Part shown: positions 6,317 to 13,762 of the stretch, one piece after another
Numbering within the stretch: position 1 is the first letter of the stretch
Layout of the letters: every line of letters starts with the position of its first letter
Assembly: GCA_046155505.1 (NCBI GenBank)
Contig: JBJXFK010000348.1
Coordinates: forward strand, 1 to 13,764
DNA length: 13,764 bases
From: JBJXFK01 sp046155505
GTDB taxonomy: Bacteria > Planctomycetota > Phycisphaerae > UBA1845 > Fen-1342
Reading direction: 5' to 3'
Translations under genes and position numbers: made by a program
Notes under the pieces: model-generated
What the model was told of the DNA's origin: nothing
Seen by the model: the letters and a program-made list of their open reading frames with translations, nothing else
The model's database searches: none

Positions 6317-7252
6317 ATGACCCGCAATCGCCGTCAGCAGCTTGCGGAAGTATCCCAGCGGCTCAACCTTGTGCCGGGCCTGCCGGTGCCCTCGCCGCGC
6401 GGTGTCGAAACTGAGGCCGCCGATCTATACTTTCGTCGCACCGCGTCCGGGGCGACTATGCGGCGAGTGGTTACATTGGGATTGCGCGCGCTCGACATCG
6501 GATTGTCGCACACGCCCCCATTTCTCGAGAAGCAGACTGCCGCGCTCGATCCGAACGCCGCTGCTGCGGAATTGCTTTCCGCACGGCTAAACGCCACCCA
6601 CGGCGACGTGCTCCGCCGAATCCTGTCGGAAGCCCACGACGGTGACGCTACGCGACAAACCGATCAGCAGGTCGCCCAGCGAATTGCACGGCTGCTAGCC
6701 ACCGGCGTGTTGAGCGCGTTTGTCGTGCCGCCCGTAATCCGCTCTGGCGGACGCCGAGTCGAAGCACCGCCGGCGCCCGCTGAGTTGACGCCGATTTTCG
6801 AGACCAAGCCCGAAACGACGTGGATCGAGATTCAACTGCTCGACAGCGATTGTGAGCCGCTGCCGAACGAGCGTTTCCGCGTGAAAATGCCCGACGGCGT
6901 GGTGCGTGAGGGTCGGCTGAACTATCTGGGCAAGGCCCGTGTGAACGACGTGGACGGCGGCGGGAATTGTCAGATTTCGTTTCCCGACTTGGACGCCGAT
7001 GCCTGGCACTCAAACGTCGTCTGCCCGGCCCCGCCGCCGCCGCAACCGAAGTTCACCTTCGTCGAGTTCGCACTGGTCGATATGGAAGGCGAGCCGGTGC
7101 CGTTCGAGCGATATCGCGTCACGCTGGCCGACGGCAGTGTTCAGGAAGGGCAACTCGACGACAAGGGCAAGGTTCGCTACGACGGTCTGCTGGATGGTGA
7201 CTGCAAGATCACATTCCCGGAACTGGATTCTGAATCGTGGGAGGCTGTATAA
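6317..7252 (+). CDS. Protein with two carboxypeptidase-regulatory-like repeats
   Basis: 311 residues from ATG 6317 (MTRNRRQQLAEVSQRLNLVP). An in-frame GTG at 6221 would add 32 residues of unstructured-looking sequence; neither start has a strong ribosome binding site, so the start is uncertain. Residues 1-165 are a mostly helical unknown domain ending in a proline-rich linker. Two tandem repeats follow at about 169-230 and 248-308. Each runs IE/FA-L-D-x-x-x-x-P-x-P-x-ER-F/Y-RV, a DG-x-V-x-EG turn, G-K, then C-x-I-x-FP-x-LD-x-x-x-W. A PPPPQP spacer sits between them. This beta-sandwich type is seen beside LysM/peptidoglycan-binding proteins and in proteins linked to type VI or related contractile secretion. 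That link is family knowledge, not shown here. It is first in a three-gene operon, one base before the LysM gene. Inferred role: accessory, adaptor or envelope-binding protein for the large metallopeptidase. Confidence 0.65.
   Translation: MTRNRRQQLAEVSQRLNLVPGLPVPSPRGVETEAADLYFRRTASGATMRRVVTLGLRALDIGLSHTPPFLEKQTAALDPNAAAAELLSARLNATHGDVLRRILSEAHDGDATRQTDQQVAQRIARLLATGVLSAFVVPPVIRSGGRRVEAPPAPAELTPIFETKPETTWIEIQLLDSDCEPLPNERFRVKMPDGVVREGRLNYLGKARVNDVDGGGNCQISFPDLDADAWHSNVVCPAPPPPQPKFTFVEFALVDMEGEPVPFERYRVTLADGSVQEGQLDDKGKVRYDGLLDGDCKITFPELDSESWEAV
7239..7244 (+). promoter_or_regulatory. Ribosome binding site for the LysM gene
   Basis: GGGAGG lies nine bases before GTG 7254 and inside the end of the preceding gene. 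It supports GTG 7254 over the in-frame shadow start at 6999. Confidence 0.6.
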
Positions 7253-7253
7253 C

Positions 7254-7895
7254 GTGGCCAAGACGCACACAGTAATACCCGGCGAGTGCCTTTCGAGCAT
7301 CGCGTTTCAGTACGGGTTCTTCGAAGACACTCTTTGGAATGATCCTGCCAACGCGGAACTGAAAAAACTGCGCGTGGCGATGAACGTGCTTAAGCCGGGG
7401 GACAAGGTCTCAATTCCCGACAAGCGCCTCAAAGAAGAAACGCGACCGACCGGCGCGTCGCACCGCTTTCAACGCCGCGGCGTGCCGGCCAAGCTGAATC
7501 TCCAGATTCTGGATCAGGACAAGGTGATCGCGAATCAGCCATACACGTTGATCATCGATCAGAATCCGCCCAAGACTGGGACAACAGACGCCGAGGGCAA
7601 AATTTCCGTGTCGATCTCGCCGATTGCCAAGAAAGCGCTGCTTACGGTTGGGCAGGGCGAGACGCAGCGCGAGTATGCACTGTCGCTTGGGCATTTGCTG
7701 CCGATCGATACGCTCGACGGCGTGCAATCGCGGCTCAGCAATCTGGGATTCGACTGCATGGCCGAGAACGGTACGTTCGGGCCGCTCACCGAGACGGCGA
7801 TCAAAGAGTTTCAGGCGAAAAACGGGCTCGACGTCACGGGCGAATTGACTGACGACACCCGAAGCAAAATCAAGCAGGTTCACGACGAGCGCTAA
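7254..7895 (+). CDS. LysM and peptidoglycan-binding domain protein
   Basis: 213 residues from GTG 7254. Residues 4-57 are a LysM domain (THTVIPGECLSSIAFQYGF, closing KPGDKVSIPD), which binds N-acetylglucosamine in peptidoglycan. Residues about 80-150 form a beta-rich domain (LNLQILDQDKVIANQPYTL...TTDAEGKISVSI) resembling the repeats of the gene before it. Residues 154-210 are a PG_binding_1-type helical domain (LDGVQSRLSNLGFDCMAENG, FGPLTETAIKEFQ, LDVTGELTDDTRSKI). No signal peptide or catalytic domain is present, so it is not a hydrolase and is not exported by Sec as read. This LysM-beta-PGBD order recurs in proteins encoded near contractile injection systems and toxin loci. It starts one base after its upstream neighbour's stop and ends 11 bases before the large protein, so the three are co-transcribed. 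Likely role: tethering or guiding a cargo in the cell wall. Confidence 0.8.
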   Translation: MAKTHTVIPGECLSSIAFQYGFFEDTLWNDPANAELKKLRVAMNVLKPGDKVSIPDKRLKEETRPTGASHRFQRRGVPAKLNLQILDQDKVIANQPYTLIIDQNPPKTGTTDAEGKISVSISPIAKKALLTVGQGETQREYALSLGHLLPIDTLDGVQSRLSNLGFDCMAENGTFGPLTETAIKEFQAKNGLDVTGELTDDTRSKIKQVHDER

Positions 7896-7899
7896 GGAG
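7894..7899 (+). promoter_or_regulatory. Ribosome binding site for the large metallopeptidase
   Basis: AAGGAG overlaps the LysM stop codon and lies seven bases before GTG 7907, giving a near-ideal start for the 1387-residue protein. Confidence 0.65.
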
Positions 7900-7906
7900 C
7901 GGCAGC

Positions 7907-10900
7907 GTGCCCGAGACGAGATACATTTTCTGGGATGGCGTGCCAAACCTCGATCCGGCGACCGGGGTCCGTATTCCCAACACCGATTGGTACGAGTATC
8001 TCGACGAAAAAGATCTGAAGAAAGAACGCGACAAGTGGACCGAGCGCGAGGTTTCGCGCACCTCATCGACTGCGACCACCACAATTCCACTCAGTGTGCA
8101 GCCGCCGCGCATCGGCGTGAAGATTGAGTCGGTCGACTCGTGGTTTGTGCCCATCACCGACATGCTGGCCATCAAGCTCGAGCTGACCGAGCTCGCCACG
8201 ATTCGCTGCATGATGGTCCGCATCTCGCGCTGCAAAAACCCGGCCGCAACGACGACCGGCCCGACGGGCGAGCCGCGACCGGCCCACCCGCGCGCCGGTC
8301 AGCCCAAGACCGCCGATGACTATGAGGTCGTGGCGCAGCTCGTGCTCGACGGTCCCGAAATCGACGCGCTGCCCAAGACGGATATCAGCCGCGCCGATAA
8401 GGACCGCGTGCGACGCAAGGAAGAACGTCACAAGGCGGAGTTGCAGGCCGTCAGGTGCCTTTCGCACTGCCGCGTGGAAGTCTGGGTCACCGACAAGCGC
8501 GACGCGTTCATGTCCACGAAAGGCACCGACGCGGTTTCAACAGTAAAGTCCGGGCTGACGGCGAACCAATTTGTCACCGACCCGCCTGACCTCACCGGCG
8601 ACAAGCTGGGCAAGAACATCGCCATTGCCGGCTGCCCAGTGATCGAGGATGTGCTCTCGGACAACATGACAGGGCTGCGAATTTCGAACACGGAGCCGAC
8701 CGACGCGGGATTCTACGGAAAAGAAAAACGCACCGGCGACGGCCTCACGGCGCTCAAACCGTTCAAAGCCAAAATGCGCTGGGTGATGTACCAGATCTGC
8801 GCTCATTCGCAGATCGCATCGACGCTGCTCGAAGCGGTGGCGCGCGAGCCGGCCGAGCACCAGGTCACGATGTATCCGTCGACCACGCTCAGCGATTTCA
8901 TCAACGGCACGGCGATCGGTCGCGGTTCGAGTGCGGAACTGCTCGACGACTCCAAAATCGTGCCGCTGATCACAACGAAGCTGAACGAGCTGAAATCCGG
9001 CACCGATACGGTGAGTAACTCAGGCGATGACCCGGTTTGGCGACAAGTTGAAAAGGTGCCGGATCCGGGCGTCGTTGTGCCCGACCTGGATGAGCCGGCA
9101 AAGAAGGACATCGTGGCGGCGCTTACGTCGCTGGCCGTGGACACCGGTCGCCTCGCAATGCTCGGCACGATGGGTGTCAACAAAATTTATCCCACACTCG
9201 CGACCTGGCGCGACAAGGACATCATCATCGCCACGTTGGGCGAACTGCGCAGCCGCATCAATGAATTCGATCCGCCGCAGGAAGACAAATCCAAGATGCT
9301 CGTGCGCGACGCGAATAATCTGAAAACCCTGATCGAGTCGCAAGGCAAGACCATCTTCTTGCGGCGTTGGCGTGCCGCCGGGCACGCCGTCGTGGACGGC
9401 ACGAAGGTGGTCTATGACGATGCGAAAAACGTCGCGCTCGGTTTCGCGAGCAAGCGTCTCATTTATCGCCAGATCGGCGCGTCGGGTTCGGGCACACAGC
9501 GCATGGGCGCGGGCTGCGAGGCGCACTTCTATTTCAACCACTACCAGATTCAGGAAAAGCTCGACAAAGACACCTACGGCGTGCAGTACCACGAACCCGA
9601 CACGGCGAAGTCCACTCACCCGGTGTTGCTGGATGACGGCATCGAGCGCGTGGTCGCCTACGCCGTGCCGGCCGCGACGACGACCGGTGAGGGCGTGCCG
9701 CAGGTCGAGACGCCGTTTTTTGTCGCGTTCGCGCATGAGCTGGTGCACGCGCGGCGCGACCAACTCGGCTGCAATTCGGAATGGGACGACATTCTGGATA
9801 TACCGATCGAGCAGTATCACCCGCGATCACTCGTGCGAAAGTTGGAGGCCAAACTGCGCGCCGATTCTGTCGGTGCGGCGGATATCAAAGACCGCGTCGA
9901 CAACTTGATCAGCCGCTACGCGAACTGGAATCGCGAGGAATGGGACACGATTGAGGGCGGCGGCGTGCCGCTGCAATTGCCCAAAAAACTCTTCGACGAA
10001 CTGACCGGGCGCGACTACGAAGGCGGCGTGAAAGTCATCGCCGACACCGACATCGTCGACCGCAGCGCGTGCAAGGTGAAAGTGACCGAAAACCTGGTTC
10101 GCAAAGAGCTGGGACTGAGTCTGCGTTTTCACTACACACCCTGCATCACCAAGGCCACGCCGGCGACCATCACCAGCGTCGCCGAGAGCAAGACCAAACG
10201 TCCGCGCAAATTCGTCAAACTGCCCAACAACACGAATTCCTACCGCCCGGGCGAGCCGACCCCGACCGACGTCAAGCAGGCCATGGATCGGCTGCTCCAG
10301 ACCGACGGCGGCCTGAGCAGCCGCTCGGTCGAGCCGGTCGGGTGGGATAGCAACTGCTTCCTGATCGCGCCGCGATTCAATTACCTCATGCTGCGCTGCA
10401 AGATGGTGCTGACCGGCTCGGACGACACCTTTGCCACCAACGCATACGGCGAGTTGATCGCGGCACGCACGGCGATGCTGGCCGACCTGACCGGCTCGCC
10501 AGGTGCCCACACGCAGATGTCGGCGCTCTATGCGACGACCGCCGGCACCGACGGAATCGCCGAAAAACGGCTCTTCGTCGCGAAGCTGTTGCTGCTGCTC
10601 TACAAGGAGCATGGCCGCTACGACGGCAAATCCACCGGCGGAACTTTTTCGGCCGCCGATTATCGCGCCGTCCTCGATCGCAGCCCGGCGATGGCGGCCA
10701 AGCCGCCCGGCGATTCGCCCATCCCGGCGTTCGCGACGATCAATTTCACGCGCGTCACGCTGGATGAACTCGCCGGACTGTCCAGCGGGCCGCTGCCCAA
10801 TGACAAAGTCGCGCTCTATGTGACCAAGTCGCCGCTCGAAGACCCGTCCGGTCACTGGATGCACGTCCTGATTCACGAGCCAATGCACGCATTCTCGTAC

Positions 10901-12070
10901 CAGGCCGGCGGATTCACGGAGTGGGATTTGCAGGCCGGAACGCAGCGCATCAGCGGACGAACGAACCTGTCCGTCACCGTGACCTCACCAACCGATCCCG
11001 ATGTGCTGTTTTCCGTGATCAAGGACATCTGGCCCAATACCAACATGCACCCGCTGCGTCTGACCGAACAAGTTGAGCCGCAAGGCGTCACCTGGGTGGC
11101 CCCGGATGGACTTCTCAAGAGCATCGAAAACTGGCGACCGAAGAAAACCACGTCCGAAGCCGCCGGCCTGCTCGATCGCATCAACGAATTTGCACGTCCG
11201 GGACAGGCGACGCCGCTGTTTCGCTGGTTGACCGCCGAGCAATTGATCGAATGGAAAGGCAAGCTGCTGGCCAAGGCCGCCGGCAAGCTCACCGTGACGG
11301 AAACAGCCAGCGATGTCGGCAAATTCTTCTGGGAGCAGATCGTCAAAATGGCCGGCGGCGGCTCGCCGATCAGCGACGGGCACTATTTTTCGCTGCGCGG
11401 CGCGCTCGACGAGGGCACCACCGAAGTCCTCGCCCGAATCGTGCTTTATCGCCTCAACCACCGCTGGGGCTGGCGCGTGGGCGAGATCAAGCTGCTTCTC
11501 GGCGTGCCCTACTACGAATTCCCCGCCCACCTCGTCACGCGCATCATCCGCGACATCGACGCATCGACGAGCTATGGCACCGGCGTGCGGGTGTTCGTCC
11601 GGGCGTTCTTCGCCGGCGAGTGGGCGCCGCTCAACGACGCGCTCGCCACCCTCGGCACGACCAAGCCGGGCAATCGCTACACGCCGGAGTTTTGGGGGTT
11701 GGTGAAGGAACTGCTCATCTATCCGGAACCCTATCTGAACACGTCGCACTCGACGTTCAAGGCCGTGCAGACGTTGCAGAAAGCGTTCAGTTTCAACTGG
11801 CTCAGCGCGGCGCAGATTCGCACCGCCATCGGCGACGGCTCCTACCGCGATCCGGTCATCCACGAATACCTGCCCGGCACGCACGGGGCGGCGGTTGACT
11901 ACGACTGGAATCCGATCGCGGATCTTGGCTGCGGCACCAAAACCGCTCCGATCAATCAGCCCTGCGGCCTGTGCGGCAATCCGCGCGTGGATGAGCCGGT
12001 GCTCGCGGCGCGCTGCCCTTGTTGCGAGGATTCGATCGAAATTCCGAGCGCCAAGGTGCTCAAGGCGTGA
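7907..12070 (+). CDS. Large protein with two zincin metallopeptidase motifs and a C-terminal zinc-binding tail
   Basis: 1387 residues from GTG 7907. The N-terminal 500 residues (RYIFWDGVPNLDPATG...) are unrecognised and lack a signal peptide or membrane segment. A first zincin follows: GSGTQRMGAGCEAHFYFN, then FFVAFAHELVHARRDQLG (H610-E-x-x-H614), then REEWDTIEGG (E677/E678) and E728-NLVRKELGLSLRFHY. This HELxHA / EE..T..G / EN..R.ELGL..R..Y order resembles peptidase family M91, the NleD-type effectors. A second motif, HVLIHEPMHAFSYQAGG (H990-E-x-x-H994), with DEGTTEVLAR (E1169, E1173) about 180 residues later, fits a gluzincin-like second site. The tail holds C1342, C1353-x2-C1356 and C1370-x-C1372-C1373, a probable zinc ribbon or treble clef. 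It ends the three-gene operon. Inferred role: an injected or secreted effector with two proteolytic domains. No immunity gene is evident. No full-length relative is recalled. Confidence 0.75.
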   Translation: MPETRYIFWDGVPNLDPATGVRIPNTDWYEYLDEKDLKKERDKWTEREVSRTSSTATTTIPLSVQPPRIGVKIESVDSWFVPITDMLAIKLELTELATIRCMMVRISRCKNPAATTTGPTGEPRPAHPRAGQPKTADDYEVVAQLVLDGPEIDALPKTDISRADKDRVRRKEERHKAELQAVRCLSHCRVEVWVTDKRDAFMSTKGTDAVSTVKSGLTANQFVTDPPDLTGDKLGKNIAIAGCPVIEDVLSDNMTGLRISNTEPTDAGFYGKEKRTGDGLTALKPFKAKMRWVMYQICAHSQIASTLLEAVAREPAEHQVTMYPSTTLSDFINGTAIGRGSSAELLDDSKIVPLITTKLNELKSGTDTVSNSGDDPVWRQVEKVPDPGVVVPDLDEPAKKDIVAALTSLAVDTGRLAMLGTMGVNKIYPTLATWRDKDIIIATLGELRSRINEFDPPQEDKSKMLVRDANNLKTLIESQGKTIFLRRWRAAGHAVVDGTKVVYDDAKNVALGFASKRLIYRQIGASGSGTQRMGAGCEAHFYFNHYQIQEKLDKDTYGVQYHEPDTAKSTHPVLLDDGIERVVAYAVPAATTTGEGVPQVETPFFVAFAHELVHARRDQLGCNSEWDDILDIPIEQYHPRSLVRKLEAKLRADSVGAADIKDRVDNLISRYANWNREEWDTIEGGGVPLQLPKKLFDELTGRDYEGGVKVIADTDIVDRSACKVKVTENLVRKELGLSLRFHYTPCITKATPATITSVAESKTKRPRKFVKLPNNTNSYRPGEPTPTDVKQAMDRLLQTDGGLSSRSVEPVGWDSNCFLIAPRFNYLMLRCKMVLTGSDDTFATNAYGELIAARTAMLADLTGSPGAHTQMSALYATTAGTDGIAEKRLFVAKLLLLLYKEHGRYDGKSTGGTFSAADYRAVLDRSPAMAAKPPGDSPIPAFATINFTRVTLDELAGLSSGPLPNDKVALYVTKSPLEDPSGHWMHVLIHEPMHAFSYQAGGFTEWDLQAGTQRISGRTNLSVTVTSPTDPDVLFSVIKDIWPNTNMHPLRLTEQVEPQGVTWVAPDGLLKSIENWRPKKTTSEAAGLLDRINEFARPGQATPLFRWLTAEQLIEWKGKLLAKAAGKLTVTETASDVGKFFWEQIVKMAGGGSPISDGHYFSLRGALDEGTTEVLARIVLYRLNHRWGWRVGEIKLLLGVPYYEFPAHLVTRIIRDIDASTSYGTGVRVFVRAFFAGEWAPLNDALATLGTTKPGNRYTPEFWGLVKELLIYPEPYLNTSHSTFKAVQTLQKAFSFNWLSAAQIRTAIGDGSYRDPVIHEYLPGTHGAAVDYDWNPIADLGCGTKTAPINQPCGLCGNPRVDEPVLAARCPCCEDSIEIPSAKVLKA

Positions 12071-12245
12071 CGGCGAAATCCTGACGCGAGCCGCCTGCCG
12101 ACGCGCGGACAGTTCATCGATCACTATATCGAACAGGAGCCGATCAAGATTGCGACAATGCCGCGCGAGCGCCGCCCGCGCGGCTATCTCTGTTTGCTTC
12201 CCATCTCGGCCGACTACCCAATTGTCGAACCACCGGCGAACGAGC
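12071..12245 (+). other. Open frame continuing past the metallopeptidase stop
   Basis: The frame of the large gene stays open after its TGA, to TGA 12323-12325. It reads protein-like sequence (RLPTRGQFIDHYIEQEPIKI, then RGYLCLLPISADYPIVEPPA) up to about 12245. The first in-frame ATG is 12158. It may be the remnant of a longer C-terminus, or of a following gene (possibly immunity) cut by the junction with the Ig/dockerin fragment. No family is recognised, and chance in high-GC DNA cannot be excluded. Confidence 0.3.
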
Positions 12246-12599
12246 GATGGCTGGCGTCGCAACGGCGTGTCGATCGATGCGGGTGCGAGTCCTTCCGCCG
12301 CGTTCCAGTCACTGTCACTGAATGACGTGCAATCGGGCGATCAAGGTTTGTACGACTGCGTCGTTGCCAGCGCGCGCTTCAGCACGACGACTGACGTTGC
12401 CACGCTGACGGTCAACGCGTGCGTCGCCGACGTGGACGGTCACCGCGCGGTGACGTTCGCCGACCTGGCGATCCTGCTCACCAACTTCGGCCAGCTCAGC
12501 GACCCAACGCTCTCGCACGGCGACCTCGATGCGGACGGCGACGTGGACCTGATCGATCTGGCGAATCTGCTCACGGGATTCGGCGAACAGTGTGTGTGA
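12246..12599 (+). pseudogene. Ig-like/dockerin-like C-terminal fragment
   Basis: The frame reads DGWRRNGVSIDAG, then LSLNDVQSGDQGLYDCVVAS and DVATLTVNAC, the second half of an immunoglobulin I-set-like domain (W-R-x-NG, D-x-G-x-Y-x-C). Two EF-hand-like dockerin repeats follow: DVDGHRAVTFADLAILLTNF and DLDADGDVDLIDLANLLTGF, ending in GEQCV at TGA 12597-12599. This arrangement is typical of planctomycete secreted and surface proteins, where the dockerin-like tail may anchor or assemble the protein. The rest of the protein is absent: upstream, the frame is only a shadow of the metallopeptidase gene. It has no start of its own and is a displaced 3' end. Confidence 0.75.
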
Positions 12600-13258
12600 C
12601 GACGCGGACCGTCATGGCGACCGCATCTCCTTGTTCGCGACGAACTGCCTCCGCGACTCGGGTGTCCCGGCGATCAACGATCGCGCTACACGACTGAGAA
12701 CGTCACTTTCGGCCCACCGTTTGTAGCGGATGCGCCGCGCGCGACGAGCGTGGGCCAATGGCGCGGTGTCGCGGACCGAGCAATTCGGCAGCGGCCCCGC
12801 AGCGTTAACCCGTCCTTCGAACTACTGGAGAGTTCGAGAGAGATCGCGGTTCGGGTTCGCGGCGGTATCGAAACGGGATCGCGCGCAACAAATGGGCATC
12901 GCTCGGCGAGAGACTTTGGCGGTTCTCAAGTTCTTGCAAAGGCCGTAGATAAACGCAAAACGCCGCTCGTTCTCTCGGGCTGCGTTCGTTAACCACTGGG
13001 GAGCAGCATTTCGCTACTCCCTTGCAACTAGAGGGAACCCTACGTTCTGCGAAATGTCGCGCGCGGGGAGACGTGGTTTTGCGTGGGATTGTGCCCGGCG
13101 TCTGTTGCGTGTGTCGCGTTCGCTTGCATACGTTTCGCGAACGCGCGCGTGGCCGCGCGGACCGAAAGCCGCCGACAGACGCAGTGGAGTTGCGCGTGGA
13201 GGGTACCGTTCTGAGCAAGCGGCGGCCAAACTCGGTCGATGCCGCAGCAATTTCCGAC
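12600..13258. other. Region without a recognisable gene
   Basis: Both strands were read. The short open frames have arginine-rich, shadow-like composition and no motif. Small structures are present: GGGAG-c-AGC / GCT-a-CTCCC at 12999-13021 forms an eight-pair stem with one mismatch and a five-base loop, and CGCGCG-TGGC-CGCGCG occurs near 13144-13161. The stretch is probably decayed gene or repeat DNA between two displaced gene fragments. Confidence 0.5.
12999..13021. repeat. Imperfect inverted repeat (hairpin)
   Basis: GGGAG(c)AGC pairs with GCT(a)CTCCC around ATTTC. No T-run follows on either side, so a terminator is not supported. It may belong to a dispersed intergenic repeat. Confidence 0.4.
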
Positions 13259-13762
13259 TCAATCGCCTGCTCGAACGACCGAATCGAAGGCTGCCGACAC
13301 TTTTGGCACGCTCTGGCGGACCGCGCTAACCAATTTGAGCCGGCTGTCGGTATGCACTTCGTCGGAGTTGCTGAACCAGCGAGCTTCCATCTCGAACGCC
13401 CCGGCCAGATCGTGGGCCTTGATGTTGTCAAAACTGTTATTGCTGGCGTCCGAGACCCACAGGCCGACCTGACCGGCCGGGATCGTCGCCGCGTAACCGT
13501 CGGTCCCGCCCGCTCTTACGTCGCTGTCCATGGTGAACGCGACGCCCGAAGTGATCGTGAACGAGGTCGAATCACGCTGCGTCCACGCACCGGCGGACAC
13601 CTCATAAACCCGCGCCGTCTGCGTCGCCAGCGAGTAGACCCGCACCCAGAAGTTGAGCCGGTCGCGATAGCCGAAGACGAGGCCGGCGTTGTCGGCACGG
13701 CACCCGAGGGGGCGCGGGGCGGAAAGGGGGCGCGGGCGCTTTTGTTGCGAAAATGTGGGCGC
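13259..13762 (-). pseudogene. LamG-like segment of an Rhs-type surface protein, truncated at both ends
   Basis: The minus-strand frame ends at the stop codon at 13259-13261 and is open to the right edge. The recognisable part begins near 13693 with DNAGLVFGYRDRLNFWVRVY and continues AWTQRDSTSFTITSG, GYAATIPAGQVGLWVSDASN and SFDNIKAHDLAGAFEMEARW. The pattern of an 'F-x-Y-x-D-x-x-N-F-x-x-V' strand and a closing 'G-x-VGLWVSD...FDNI' strand is that of a concanavalin A/LamG-like domain, which in planctomycete Rhs proteins precedes the YD repeats. Here the YD repeats are missing: after about SRLKL the frame runs through unrelated sequence to its stop. Upstream of DNAGL it becomes a proline/arginine-rich translation of a G/C tract. 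An in-frame ATG-type start is annotatable at GTG 13645, but the piece is probably a fragment. It is opposite in strand to the Rhs array on the left. Confidence 0.6.
13707..13736 (+). repeat. 12-bp direct repeat forming a G-quadruplex motif
   Basis: AGGGGGCGCGGG occurs at 13707-13718 and again at 13725-13736, an 18-base period. Together they give four G-runs (5, 4, 5 and 3) with loops of 3, 6 and 3 bases, meeting the canonical G-quadruplex pattern on the plus strand. It lies just beyond the recognisable edge of the LamG-like fragment and 28 bases from the window end. Confidence 0.6.

Noticed and set aside
9827..10888. 353-codon minus-strand open frame
   Set aside because: Antisense shadow of the same gene, with no recognisable domain.
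10985..12262. 425-codon minus-strand open frame
   Set aside because: It mirrors the third codon position of the high-GC metallopeptidase gene; no motif and no ribosome binding site.
12730..12992. Two overlapping short plus-strand open frames
   Set aside because: No motif, no ribosome site and composition like the surrounding non-coding DNA.
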